A stretch of DNA of 64,000 bases from the NCBI GenBank assembly GCA_028688145.1, contig JAQTYU010000015.1, positions 1-64,000 on the forward strand. The letters are read 5' to 3'. The notes under the pieces are model-generated. The model saw only the letters and a program-made list of their open reading frames with translations, was not told the DNA's origin and ran no database searches. This document shows positions 27,197-36,354 of the stretch, piece after piece (position 1 is the first letter of the stretch; every line of letters begins with the position of its first letter). Source of the stretch: Thiotrichaceae bacterium. GTDB taxonomy: Bacteria; Pseudomonadota; Gammaproteobacteria; Beggiatoales; Beggiatoaceae. The translations under genes and the position numbers were made by a program.

Positions 27197-27652
27197 TCAA
27201 TAACCTATATTCAGGGCTTGGGCTTGAGCCGTCAGTTCTTCCAAAGCTTGTAAACGCTCTGCATCAATATTCGCTTTATAAGCCATCAAATCTTGATAAC
27301 AGACGCGCCGATGTGTCCCAACTTTGGTGAATGCTAATGCGCCACTGTCCAACAATTTCACAAAATAAGGGCGGGAAATATTCAGCATATCAGCCGCTTC
27401 TTGGGTGGTTAATTCCGCATGAATCGGAATAATGCTGACCGCATTGCCCTGTGCTGTTTCGGATAAAATGTCAATTAACAGGTTAAATGCCGTAGTCGGA
27501 ATACAGACTGTTTTATGTTCTCCAGTCGTATCAATCACCTAAATAGATTGAGAAAATTGATCGTTGACACATAACGCCAGTTGCCGACTGCTTTCTTGAG
27601 CCAGCGAGATTTCATCAGTCGTTGGAATATCCAGTTTCATATGTGCGTGCAT
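27197..27652 (-). pseudogene. Excisionase-type HTH antitoxin interrupted by an in-frame TAG
   Basis: Reading from ATG 27652 gives MHAHMKLDIPTTDEISLAQE and so on to SQSI, then TAG (27539-27541) in frame, then GTG and 112 further residues (VIDTTGEHKTV... AQALNIGY). Both halves match the known small antitoxins with an N-terminal IPTTDEISLAQESSRQL segment and a C-terminal MerR/excisionase HTH (LTTQEAADMLNISRPYFVKLL...HRRV). The HTH half could still be made from the GTG at 27538. The PIN-domain toxin that normally follows is absent; an IS remnant lies there instead. Assembly or sequencing error at the stop is not excluded. Confidence 0.7.
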
Positions 27653-27734
27653 TTTCTATGTTCCTCAGATTGTCTTGCTACTCAGCATAGATAAACGAAA
27701 TAAACAAAACAATCGAAATAAACGAAAATTCAGC

Positions 27735-30305
27735 CTATTCCAGCAAAGCCTTCCACTCATAAATCAATGCCAATGCCTGTTTAGGGCTGATGTCTTCCAC
27801 GTCTAGCTTCGCCAATTGTGCTAATACAGGATTCACAGCTTCAGGCAGGATTTCCACCACGGGCGGCGGCGCACCAAAATTTAAACGGCTTTGCTGCGGT
27901 TGCATCGTTGCCGCTTGGTCTTCCAATTGCTTCAAACGCAAACGCGCTTGTGCCACCACATTTCTAGGCACGCCCGCCAATAACGCCACTTGTAGCCCAT
28001 AACTTTTATTCGCTGCGCCTGATTTCACTGCGTGCATAAAAATTAATTTATCGCCCTGTTCAACGGCATCTAAATGAATATTTTCAATGCCTTTGCAGAG
28101 TTCTGGCAAGCGCGTCAATTCAAAATAATGGGTTGCAAATAAAGTGTACGCGCCAATGTGTCGCGCCAAATGTTCCGCACAAGCCCACGCCAAAGATAAG
28201 CCGTCAAAAGTGCTCGTGCCGCGCCCAATTTCATCCATCAGCACCAAACTGTTGCGGGTGGCATTGTGCAAAATATTCGCAGTTTCCGTCATTTCCACCA
28301 TGAAGGTGGAACGCCCGCCCGCCAAATCATCATTCGCGCCAATGCGGGTAAAAATCCCATCAATCGCCCCAATCACCGCCCGATCCGCAGGCACAAAACT
28401 GCCAATGTGCGCCATTAACACAATCAGCGCAGTTTGACGCATCAGCACCGATTTGCCGCCCATATTGGGCCCAGTAATAATTAACATGCGTTGCTGTTTG
28501 TCTAAAGTCACATCGTTGGGCATGAACGGGGTTTCTTGCACCGCTTCGACCACAGGATGCCGCCCGCCCACAATTTCAATGCCTTCCTTCGGGCTGAATT
28601 CTGGCGGGTAATAATGCAGGCTGTTGGCGCGCTCGGCAAAATTCTGCAACACGTCCAATTCTGCCAAAGCCGCCGCACAAGCTTGTAATTTTGGTAAAGG
28701 TGGATGTAGTTTTTCTAATAAACGCTCATAAAGATATTTTTCCCGCGCTAAAGCCCGTTCACGCGCGCTTAATACCTTATCTTCAAACTGTTTTAGCTCA
28801 GGAGTAATATAACGTTCTACATCTTTCAAAGTCTGGCGGCGGGTGTAATTCACAGGAATATTTTCGGTATGAATCCGACTTAATTCGATGTAATAGCCGT
28901 GAACTCGATTAAATCCCACTTTTAAATTCGCAAAGCCTGTGCGGGCGCGTTCTTGGGTTTCCAAATCAGTTAAATATTGTCCTGCGTGCTCACTTAAATT
29001 GCGTAATTCGTCTAAATCTACATCATAACCCGCCGCAATCACCCCGCCGTCGCGCACCAACATCGGTGGGCTTTCCAAAATTGCCGCTGCTAATAAGGCG
29101 TGTACTTCGGGAAAACCTTGAATCGCCGCGCCTAATTCTTGCAGTCGGGGGCTGTCGATGGGCAATAAAAATTCATGTAAATCAGGGAGTAAACTTAAAG
29201 CAGTGCGCAATTGGCTTAAATCGCGAGGGCGTGCGGTTTTCAGAGCGACCCGCGCCAAAATCCGTTCAATGTCGCCCACGCCGCGCAAACTTTTATACAG
29301 CGCGTCGAAACGTTGCTGTTCTAATAACACGCCGATGCTGTGATGGCGGGCTTTTAACACGTCGGTGTCGCGTAAGGGGCGATGCAGCCAGCGGCGCAAT
29401 AAACGGCTACCCATTGGCGTAGCGCATTGGTCGAGCACGTTGATTAAAGTGTGTTCGCGTTTGCCCGTGAGTCCGTTGTCGAGTTCTAAATTGCGGCGCG
29501 TGGCTGCGTCCAGCAATAAACTGTCTTCACGTCTTTCCCAACGTAAACCTTGGATGTGCGGCAATTGGGTGCGTTGGGTGTCGCTGGCATATTGCAGCAA
29601 ACAGCCTGCGGCGCGTAATGCGACTTTTAAATGTTCACAGCCAAAACCTGCTAAATCTTGTGTGCCAAATTGTTGATTTAATAAGCGTTGTGCGGTACTG
29701 AGTGAGAAATACCAGTCGGGCTGTTTGCGTAAGCGTTCACTGGGAAGCGTGAATAAACTGCTTTCACTGATTAAAATTTCTGCGGGGCGTAAGCGTGCTA
29801 ATTCACTGTGTAATAAGGATAAACTGGGCATTTCGGTGACGTTAAAGCGACCGCTGGATAAATCCAAACTTGCCAGCCCAAATGTGTGCTCGACTTGGTA
29901 AATTGCAGCGAGTAAGTTGTCTTGGCGTTCTTCCAATAAAGCCTCATCAGTGAGCGTGCCCGGGGTGATGATGCGGGTCACTTTGCGTTCGACTAAGCCT
30001 TTGCTGGTGGCGGGGTCGCCGACTTGTTCACAAATCACCGCTGATTCGCCTTGACGCACTAATTTGACTAAATAATTTTCCAGCGCGTGAAACGGCACGC
30101 CTGCCATCGGGATATTTTGTCCTGCGGTTTTGCCGCGTGCAGTCAGGGTGATGTCGAGCAGGCGGGCGGCGCGTTGTGCGTCTTCAAAAAACAGTTCGTA
30201 AAAATCCCCCATGCGGTAAAACAATAACATTTCAGGATATTCAAGCTTAATGCTTAAATATTGCTGCATCATCGGGGTGTGTTCGGAAAAATCGGTGGTT
30301 GCCAT
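27735..30305 (-). CDS. mutS: DNA mismatch repair protein MutS
   Basis: 856 residues, full length. The N-terminal mismatch-recognition motif [12 protein letters not shown] is intact (Phe and Glu of FYE). The ABC-ATPase end has [15 protein letters not shown] (Walker A), [10 protein letters not shown] and [20 protein letters not shown] (Walker B/D-loop), and a normal C-terminal tail for dimerisation. MutS finds mismatches and recruits MutL. Monocistronic. Confidence 0.98.
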   Translation of the reverse strand: MATTDFSEHTPMMQQYLSIKLEYPEMLLFYRMGDFYELFFEDAQRAARLLDITLTARGKTAGQNIPMAGVPFHALENYLVKLVRQGESAVICEQVGDPATSKGLVERKVTRIITPGTLTDEALLEERQDNLLAAIYQVEHTFGLASLDLSSGRFNVTEMPSLSLLHSELARLRPAEILISESSLFTLPSERLRKQPDWYFSLSTAQRLLNQQFGTQDLAGFGCEHLKVALRAAGCLLQYASDTQRTQLPHIQGLRWERREDSLLLDAATRRNLELDNGLTGKREHTLINVLDQCATPMGSRLLRRWLHRPLRDTDVLKARHHSIGVLLEQQRFDALYKSLRGVGDIERILARVALKTARPRDLSQLRTALSLLPDLHEFLLPIDSPRLQELGAAIQGFPEVHALLAAAILESPPMLVRDGGVIAAGYDVDLDELRNLSEHAGQYLTDLETQERARTGFANLKVGFNRVHGYYIELSRIHTENIPVNYTRRQTLKDVERYITPELKQFEDKVLSARERALAREKYLYERLLEKLHPPLPKLQACAAALAELDVLQNFAERANSLHYYPPEFSPKEGIEIVGGRHPVVEAVQETPFMPNDVTLDKQQRMLIITGPNMGGKSVLMRQTALIVLMAHIGSFVPADRAVIGAIDGIFTRIGANDDLAGGRSTFMVEMTETANILHNATRNSLVLMDEIGRGTSTFDGLSLAWACAEHLARHIGAYTLFATHYFELTRLPELCKGIENIHLDAVEQGDKLIFMHAVKSGAANKSYGLQVALLAGVPRNVVAQARLRLKQLEDQAATMQPQQSRLNFGAPPPVVEILPEAVNPVLAQLAKLDVEDISPKQALALIYEWKALLE

Positions 30306-30424
30306 ACGCTAAAACAAGCTTATCGTGGGAAATGAGCGATTATTTTAACGCAAGTTGCGGGTAAAATTTTAGAGAATATAGTTTGTAGCCCGTATGCAGT
30401 CTGGACTATTTCAGACCAAGCCAA

Positions 30425-31363
30425 CTACTTAGCCCGCCCTAAGCCTAATTTACTGAAAAAAGTACCCAGCAAACTTTTCGTTGTGGACTTGGTTTCCTGC
30501 TCAGAGGCAATTTTCTGGGTTTGTGTCGATAACCATTGTTGAAATTCTTCCAAATCTTGTTCGGGTTTTTTTGCAGATTTTGGCGCGGCAACAGCAGCAG
30601 TTTTCACAGTGGCTGACGTATTTGCAGGTGCAGTTTTTTTCACTCGCGGCGGCAATTTTCCATAACTGATGGGTTTTAATTTCAACGCTAATTTATTGGG
30701 CTGACGACTCAGATATTTTGCCAATTCATCTACAAAAGCACTGGTGACTTCTTCGGGTTTGATGACATAAACTTTTTGACCTAATTCGTTAAAATTGGTC
30801 ACGGTTAAATCAATCACCGAGTTTTCAAGATCATTGGTGAAACGAAACTCCATCGGAATCTCAGATTCTATTAAAAATAGGGTTTTAATCACATTTCCCA
30901 AGGGGTCTAGGCTTTCTCGCAATTTAAAGTCAAAATTAAACTCTTCTAAATACTCACGTTGCAACTTAGTTTCCAAAGCTTGCGTTTTTTCAATACGAAT
31001 AGCCTTGTGTCCTATTGCTTTAAAACATAAGGAAAAATCGTTATCTTGCGTCACTTCACTGGGCTTATTTTTATAATTGCGTTGGGTCAATAATTGCAAA
31101 TCACGAAAAATAGTTAAAACATATTCTTGTTGCAATAATTCAACCGCTTGTTCACAACCTCGAATCCGATATTCAAGCGGCGTAGTAGCTTTCAAATAAT
31201 TGAGATGCTGTACTAATTCCTTGATGCTTGAATAAAGCTTCTCCAGCGCAGGCTTAACCTCTTGCTGAAAGCAGGCGTGCAACTGCTTTAAGCGCGTACT
31301 TTCTGCAATTTCTGCCGCTTTTTGTTGTTCACTGGCTTGTCTTAATGCGTCAAGATAACTCAT
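30425..31363 (-). CDS. Uncharacterised cytoplasmic protein
   Basis: 312 residues, no signal peptide or membrane segment. The N-terminal third is helical (MSYLDALRQASEQQKAAEIAES), with a predicted coiled coil; the middle (about 95-235) is alternating beta/alpha with FNFDFKLRESLDPLG; the C-terminus (about 245-312) is an Ala/Lys/Thr-rich flexible stretch with a short final helix. I recognise no family. It is monocistronic between mutS and the tRNA genes. Confidence 0.6.
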   Translation of the reverse strand: MSYLDALRQASEQQKAAEIAESTRLKQLHACFQQEVKPALEKLYSSIKELVQHLNYLKATTPLEYRIRGCEQAVELLQQEYVLTIFRDLQLLTQRNYKNKPSEVTQDNDFSLCFKAIGHKAIRIEKTQALETKLQREYLEEFNFDFKLRESLDPLGNVIKTLFLIESEIPMEFRFTNDLENSVIDLTVTNFNELGQKVYVIKPEEVTSAFVDELAKYLSRQPNKLALKLKPISYGKLPPRVKKTAPANTSATVKTAAVAAPKSAKKPEQDLEEFQQWLSTQTQKIASEQETKSTTKSLLGTFFSKLGLGRAK

Positions 31364-31527
31364 GATCGAAATCCATACCCAAAGTAATTTAGTTTTATCT
31401 AATTATCCGAAAATCATAGCAAATGCCCTTATTTTCGACAAGCATTACTCTCTCTTCTCTTTTGTTTGATTATAATCTAAAAAAGGCAGTTCTTATTCTC
31501 ATGCTAGCATAATCATAAGTGATCTTT

Positions 31528-31533
31528 TATAAT
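31528..31533 (+). promoter_or_regulatory. Probable -10 element of the tRNA operon
   Basis: A perfect TATAAT lies 11 bases before the first tRNA-Ala base, the expected position for a tRNA transcript with a very short leader. No good -35 hexamer is seen 16-18 bp upstream. A second TATAAT at 31471-31476 is further away. Confidence 0.5.
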
Positions 31534-31544
31534 GAAAGTGTTGT

Positions 31545-31620
31545 GGGGTTGTAGCTCAGTTGGTAGAGCGTCGCGTTCGCAATGCGAAGGTCGGGAGTTC
31601 GATTCTCCTCAACTCCACCA
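31545..31620 (+). tRNA. tRNA-Ala (anticodon CGC)
   Basis: 76 nt with a complete cloverleaf: acceptor GGGGTTG/CAACTCC containing the G3:U70 wobble that identifies alanine tRNAs, D stem GCTC/GAGC, anticodon stem TCGCG/TGCGA, loop TTCGCAA (anticodon CGC at 31578-31580), T arm GGGAG TTCGATT CTCCT, and an encoded 3' CCA. Confidence 0.95.
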
Positions 31621-31629
31621 TCACCTCTT

Positions 31630-31702
31630 GCCCTGGTAGCTCAGTGGATAGAGCATCCTCCTCCTAAGAGGGTGGTCAGAGGTTCAATTCCTCTTCAGGG
31701 CG
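31630..31702 (+). tRNA. tRNA-Arg (anticodon CCT)
   Basis: 73 nt with acceptor GCCCTGG/TCAGGGC, D stem GCTC/GAGC, anticodon stem TCCTC/GAGGG, loop CTCCTAA (anticodon CCT, reads AGG) and T arm AGAGG TTCAATT CCTCT. Discriminator G at 31702. The 3' CCA is not encoded, unlike the tRNA-Ala 9 bases upstream, so it must be added by the CCA enzyme. Confidence 0.94.
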
Positions 31703-31734
31703 TTCCTCATCGTCCCTTACGCGCCACAAGTCTT

Positions 31735-32373
31735 ATGCCCTTTGATCCCGTCATCATTCGCCCTTTGGGGCAAGCCGAATACAATCTTGTGTATCAAGCG
31801 ATGCACAGTTTTACTGATCAACGCACCGCCGAAACCTTGGATGAAATCTGGATAGTTGAACATCCCGCCGTTTATACCCTTGGCTTGGCGGGCAAGCCTG
31901 AACATTTACTCAACACGGGCGATATTCCGATTCATCGCATTGATCGCGGCGGACAAGTCACTTATCACGGTATTGGACAATTGGTGGTTTATATCCTGAT
32001 GGATATTAAACGCCGTGGCTGGGGTGTGCGCCAATTGGTGACAGATTTAGAACAAGCAATTATTGATTATTTAGCTGCCCTCAAAATTCATGCCGTGCGC
32101 CGTGAACATGCACCTGGGGTTTATGCTGATGAGAAAAAAATCGCCGCTTTGGGTTTGAGAATTCGGCGTGGCTGTAGTTATCACGGACTTAGCTTGAATG
32201 TAAACATGGATTTAAGCCCGTTTTCAGGCATTAATCCTTGCGGCTATAAAGATTTACAAGTCAATCAATTGCGTGACTATGGAATAACTTCCAGTGTAGA
32301 CCAAGTCAGCCAACAGTTTTTACCTTATTTATTACAACAATTACGCTACCAAGCGATTTCCACAACGCCTTAA
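31735..32373 (+). CDS. lipB: Lipoyl(octanoyl) transferase
   Basis: 212 residues from ATG 31735. An in-frame extension upstream to 31582 runs through both tRNAs and is rejected. Motifs: RGGQVTYHGIGQLVVY (71-86), the acyl-thioester site with Lys135 in KKIAALG and Cys169 in GINPCG, and GLSLNVN. LipB moves octanoyl from acyl carrier protein to lipoyl domains of 2-oxoacid dehydrogenases. No strong ribosome-binding site is seen at the ATG, which is only 32 bases after the tRNA-Arg. No lipA is adjacent. Confidence 0.95.
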   Translation: MPFDPVIIRPLGQAEYNLVYQAMHSFTDQRTAETLDEIWIVEHPAVYTLGLAGKPEHLLNTGDIPIHRIDRGGQVTYHGIGQLVVYILMDIKRRGWGVRQLVTDLEQAIIDYLAALKIHAVRREHAPGVYADEKKIAALGLRIRRGCSYHGLSLNVNMDLSPFSGINPCGYKDLQVNQLRDYGITSSVDQVSQQFLPYLLQQLRYQAISTTP

Positions 32374-32388
32374 TACCGAGGAAGCCTT

Positions 32389-33831
32389 ATGTTAGCTGTG
32401 CTTTTTGCCACATCCGAAGCCTATCCCTTGGTGAAGACAGGCGGCTTAGGTGATATTAGTTACGCGCTGCCCCGCGCCTTGTGTCAAGCGGGCGTAGACG
32501 TGCGCTTATTATTGCCAGGTTATCCCTCAGTATTGAAAGCCTTGTCTTTGCAGATTGTGCACGACAATATCAAATTGTTACCGAATTTACCCACGATGCG
32601 CCTGTTGCAAGGGCAAATGCTAGGTGACACAAATCTGCCAGTGTACGTGTTAGATTGTCCACAGTTATTCATGCGCGACGGCGGCATTTATCAAGATCAA
32701 TATGGGCACGATTGGCACGACAATGCCCAGCGTTTTGCCGCGTTATCCAAGCTTGCCGCTTTATTTGCAACCCATTGTTTTGATTTCAAACCCCAAGTCA
32801 TTCACTGCAATGATTGGCAAACAGGTTTAACCCCCGCTTATTTAGCGCAGATGCCGCATTTTGCAAAAACCTTAATCAGCATTCATAACATGGCATATCA
32901 AGGTATATTCCCTGCGCATTTGTTGGCAGAATTAGACTTATCGCCCCAAAGCTACCATATTCATGGCGTGGAATATTATGGTTCGCTGTCTTTCCTGAAA
33001 GCGGGATTGGTGTATGCCAATGCAATCAGCACGGTTAGCCCCACTTATGCACGGGAAATTCAACATCCTGAGTTTGGCTATGGTTTGGCGGGATTATTGG
33101 CGAGTCGGCGCGGGCAATTAACAGGCATTATTAACGGTGTGGATACCGATGAATGGAATCCTGAAACCGATGCACATTTATTCAAAAATTATAGTTTTAA
33201 AACAATTGCGGATAAAACCGAAAATAAGCGAATTTTATGCGAGAAATTAGGTTTAAGTTATCAAGAAAAACAGCCCTTAATTGGTATGATTACCCGTCTC
33301 ACTGCTCAAAAAGGGCTAGATTTAGTGCTGTCGATTTTGCCAGAAATCTTAAATGAAGGGGCGCAACTGGTCTTATTGGGCAGTGGTGATAAAACTTTAG
33401 AAATGCAATTACAACATTTTGCTGCACAATTGCCCTATAAAGTGAGCGTGACTTTTGGCTATAACGAAGCTTTGGCGCATCAAATTGAAGCGGCAGCGGA
33501 TATTTTCCTGATGCCCTCGCGCTTTGAACCCTGCGGGCTGAATCAAATGTACAGTATGCACTACGGGACTTTGCCGATTGTGCGTAAAACGGGCGGTTTA
33601 GCGGATAGTGTGGTGGACACCACGCCCGCGCATTTAGACCAGGGCATTGCTACGGGTTTTGTGTTTGAAAAAGACGAGCCACAAGAACTATTACGCTGTG
33701 TGCAACGTGCTTTATTGGTGTATCGTAATCCTGAAATGTGGCGGGCGGTGCAACAGCAAGCGATGGCTTATGATGTGAGTTGGTCAAGTAGCGCGCAACA
33801 ATATATTCAGTTGTATCAGCGGTTATTGTGA
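32389..33831 (+). CDS. glgA: Glycogen synthase (ADP-glucose)
   Basis: 480 residues, a normal GT5 enzyme. N-terminal substrate motif KTGGLGDISYALP at about 17-29, VIHCNDWQTGLTP, and the C-terminal PSRFEPCGLNQMYSMHYGT donor-binding block with conserved Glu. It extends alpha-1,4-glucan from ADP-glucose in the cytoplasm. It is 15 bp after lipB, so possibly co-transcribed with it. Other glycogen genes are not in the window. Confidence 0.95.
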   Translation: MLAVLFATSEAYPLVKTGGLGDISYALPRALCQAGVDVRLLLPGYPSVLKALSLQIVHDNIKLLPNLPTMRLLQGQMLGDTNLPVYVLDCPQLFMRDGGIYQDQYGHDWHDNAQRFAALSKLAALFATHCFDFKPQVIHCNDWQTGLTPAYLAQMPHFAKTLISIHNMAYQGIFPAHLLAELDLSPQSYHIHGVEYYGSLSFLKAGLVYANAISTVSPTYAREIQHPEFGYGLAGLLASRRGQLTGIINGVDTDEWNPETDAHLFKNYSFKTIADKTENKRILCEKLGLSYQEKQPLIGMITRLTAQKGLDLVLSILPEILNEGAQLVLLGSGDKTLEMQLQHFAAQLPYKVSVTFGYNEALAHQIEAAADIFLMPSRFEPCGLNQMYSMHYGTLPIVRKTGGLADSVVDTTPAHLDQGIATGFVFEKDEPQELLRCVQRALLVYRNPEMWRAVQQQAMAYDVSWSSSAQQYIQLYQRLL

Positions 33832-33840
33832 AAATGCCCT

Positions 33841-33880
33841 AACTGCGCCCCTAAATCCCCTAAAGAGGACTTTAAAAACA
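33841..33880. repeat. C-rich repeat, half element
   Basis: AACTGCGCCCCTAAATCCCC followed by TAAAGAGGACTTTAAAA, one arm of the dispersed C-rich inverted repeat, immediately downstream of glgA and next to an IS fragment. No opposite arm is found nearby. Confidence 0.6.
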
Positions 33881-33918
33881 GATTTAGTATTTAATGGCAG
33901 TAAGGTAAAACAGATTTT

Positions 33919-34077
33919 CTGCCAGTTAAGGCAAGGTGGGTAGTAGAACGTTCTAATGCTTGGGTAGAGAGATGTAAGTCACGGCTTAAGAATTTTGAAC
34001 GGACTCTTGAGAATGCTAATGCAAAACTTAAACTATGTTTTATCAGACTTCTGATTGTTCAACTCGCTTCCTTTTAA
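33919..34077 (+). pseudogene. C-terminal fragment of an IS5-family transposase
   Basis: The plus strand reads LPVKARWVVERSNAWVER and on through NFERTLENANAKLKLCFIRL to a stop at 34075-34077, the last ~52 residues of an IS5-type transposase, including the conserved Glu of the YREK-like region (WVVERSNAW). No N-terminal part is present. The ~30 bases after the stop (TCCAAATCAGTTCTATACAC) match those after the related fragment at 26859-26890, so these are element end sequences. Confidence 0.75.
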
Positions 34078-34131
34078 TCTTTTTAAAGATTCCAAATCAG
34101 TTCTATACACTCTACTCTTGATGAGTAGTGG

Positions 34132-34629
34132 TTATTTAATGGGTTTAATGATTTTAGTTTCTCCACCTCGATCAGTCATATCAGGAAAAACCTCTATTCC
34201 TAAGACTATTTTCAAATTCACCATCTTTTCCATTGATTGGAAATTTAAAACATTTCCAATGTTATATTTTCCTGGAATATGGAGAATTAGGGATATTGTC
34301 CCACCACTAGAGACTAAATCTAATAAAAATGCACGATGTGGCTCCAATCTATCCAGTAATTCATCAACACTGTTAAAAAATGCTCTATTACCTCTATAGC
34401 GATTGTTCCATGTCCACCAAGAGTCTTTCCATAAGCCTTTTAATGGATTGCCTCTAGGTGTTGAACGACGATCACCAAAACGACAACATCGAAAAGGTCT
34501 CAGTCTTAACTCCGTGGTTATTATTTTTGGATCAATTGAAGGATGCCTAATCAGCAACCTCATTGTGTAGTATAAATTTTTGTCGCTATCGTCATCTTCG
34601 CTTATCACGGTCTTTTCCTTTCGTTCCAC
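34132..34629 (-). CDS. DUF4279-like protein
   Basis: 165 residues, soluble. It resembles DUF4279-type proteins: an early strand LYYTMRLLIRHPSIDP, LGLRP-like LRLRPFRCCRFGDRRS and a Trp-rich WKDSWWTW hairpin. The family's function is unknown; members often lie in accessory regions and near toxin-immunity genes. It lies between an IS fragment and a REP-like palindrome, and its A+T-rich codon use is unlike that of the neighbouring core genes, so horizontal gain is plausible. Confidence 0.55.
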   Translation of the reverse strand: MERKEKTVISEDDDSDKNLYYTMRLLIRHPSIDPKIITTELRLRPFRCCRFGDRRSTPRGNPLKGLWKDSWWTWNNRYRGNRAFFNSVDELLDRLEPHRAFLLDLVSSGGTISLILHIPGKYNIGNVLNFQSMEKMVNLKIVLGIEVFPDMTDRGGETKIIKPIK

Positions 34630-34652
34630 TAAAATTAGGAGTTACGCAGCAT

Positions 34653-34724
34653 TGTAGCCCGTATGGAGCGCAGCTAAATCATCGCCTGACTACCCGCATT
34701 CCGCTGCGCTCCATACGGGCTACA
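34653..34724. repeat. REP-like inverted repeat
   Basis: 22-bp perfect arms beginning TGTAGCCCGTATGGAGCG (34653-34674) and complementary 34703-34724, with a 28-nt loop. A diverged single arm GTAGCCCGTATGCAGTC lies near 30388. The sequence is in the 5' flank of the DUF4279-like gene. Confidence 0.8.
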
Positions 34725-35265
34725 AAAATTATTTTTGTGTTTAAAGTCCCCTTTAGGGGATGGCTAAATCATTAACGTTATTTCATTTATAAAACATTAG
34801 CTTAAGCTACTTTCTACTTTTTCTTTTTGAGGCTGTTAGAAAAAACTCAGTGGGCTGTACTCTTCTTCTTAAGAGCCGCATAACTTGTTGCATAGTCTAT
34901 TTTATTATTTCATATCAAATACTTATGATGCAATCAAAATATAACTATTGACTTTCATAAAAGTATTGTAATTAAAAACAGCCCTGTATTTTTCACGAAA
35001 GTGAAAATTAGCTTGTCAAAAACGCTGTCGTCATGGATAGGTTTACGCATATTTATTCCCAAAAGTGAGTAAAAAGTTTTCTCTTTAAGTCATTTACCCA
35101 TCCTAGCATTTTTTTGCGTAGTTCTCATACTAACTACAAGGAATATAAAGCAGCAATATACTCACTTCTATCCTGCACAGCATAAAGAAAAGCACGCCGC
35201 CCCGCTTAAACTCAAGGTAGAATAGACCATTATCATATTCGCTCTTCTGATTGAGGCACAGGCTC
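34725..35265. other. A+T-rich intergenic region upstream of aroB
   Basis: About 540 bases with no supported gene. A CCCCTTTAGGGGATGGCTAAA stretch at 34749-34769 is a trace of the C-rich repeat. TTTTCACGAAAGTGAAAA near 34991 is a small palindrome. TTGACT at 34948-34953 has no convincing -10 partner. The aroB promoter must lie here but cannot be fixed by eye. Confidence 0.4.
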
Positions 35266-36354
35266 ATGAAAACTTTACACGTAGACTTAGGCAATCGTAG
35301 CTACCCTATTTTTATCGGGCAAGAACTGCTCGGAAAAGCCGAATTTCTGACACCGTATTTAAGCAATCGTCAGGTGTTAATCGTCACCAATGAAACCGTC
35401 GCGCCCTTATATTTAGATAAAGTGCTCAGCGCATTTGCAGGCTATCAAACTGCCACCGCGATTTTGCCCGATGGCGAAGAATATAAAAATCTCACGGTTT
35501 TAAATCAGATTTTTGACAGCTTACTCAGCAATCGTTTTGACCGCCGTTGCACTTTAGTGGCGTTGGGCGGTGGCGTAATTGGCGACATGACCGGCTTTGC
35601 AGCTGCAGCTTATCAGCGCGGTGTGGCGTTTATCCAAATTCCCACCACTTTACTCGCACAAGTTGATTCCTCCGTCGGCGGCAAAACGGGTGTCAATCAC
35701 GCGCTGGGAAAAAATATGATCGGCGCATTTCATCAACCGCAATGCGTAGTAGTTGACACCGACAGCTTGCTCACCTTGGATGACCGCCAATTCAGTGCAG
35801 GTTTAGCCGAAGTGGTGAAATACGGCTTAATCAATGACGACGAATTTTTTGAATGGATTGAACACAATACCGCCGCTTTACTCGCCCGCGACGCAGCCGC
35901 CTTAAACTTTGCAATTTCACGCTCTTGTCAAAACAAAGCCAACATCGTTGCCCAAGATGAATTGGAAAATGGGCTGCGGGCTTTATTGAATTTAGGGCAC
36001 ACTTTCGGACATGCGATTGAGACAGGATGCGGCTATGGTGAATACTTGCACGGCGAGGCGGTCGCGATTGGCACTTGTCTTGCAACTAGACTTTCAGCAC
36101 ACCTCAAATGGTTGCAACCCGCTGCTGTAGAAAGAATTTTTCGCTTATTTGAAACTTTGCGTTTGCCAACAGCCGTTCCTTCACAGCTCACTGTGGAACA
36201 AATGATTGCGGCAATGCAAGTCGATAAAAAAGCCCGTGATGGCAAGATTAATTTAGTGTTGTTATACGGCATTGGCAAAGCGGCGTTGACTGACCAGTAT
36301 GATGTGAATTTATTTCAACAAACTCTGAAAGAAGGTTACGCGACCGTGCCATGA
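35266..36354 (+). CDS. aroB: 3-dehydroquinate synthase
   Basis: 362 residues from ATG 35266, the usual AroB length; a TTG at 35251 is in frame but unlikely. NAD-binding and active-site motifs: GGGVIGDMTGFAAA, LLAQVDSSVGGKTGVN, GLAEVVKYGLI and LNLGHTFGHAIE with the Zn-binding His residues. It makes 3-dehydroquinate from DAHP, the second shikimate step. It overlaps the dgt ATG by 4 bp. Confidence 0.97.
   Translation: MKTLHVDLGNRSYPIFIGQELLGKAEFLTPYLSNRQVLIVTNETVAPLYLDKVLSAFAGYQTATAILPDGEEYKNLTVLNQIFDSLLSNRFDRRCTLVALGGGVIGDMTGFAAAAYQRGVAFIQIPTTLLAQVDSSVGGKTGVNHALGKNMIGAFHQPQCVVVDTDSLLTLDDRQFSAGLAEVVKYGLINDDEFFEWIEHNTAALLARDAAALNFAISRSCQNKANIVAQDELENGLRALLNLGHTFGHAIETGCGYGEYLHGEAVAIGTCLATRLSAHLKWLQPAAVERIFRLFETLRLPTAVPSQLTVEQMIAAMQVDKKARDGKINLVLLYGIGKAALTDQYDVNLFQQTLKEGYATVP

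Noticed and set aside
31582..31734. N-terminal extension of lipB by 51 residues
   Set aside because: It would translate the 3' half of tRNA-Ala and all of tRNA-Arg. LipB family length and motifs fit a start at 31735.
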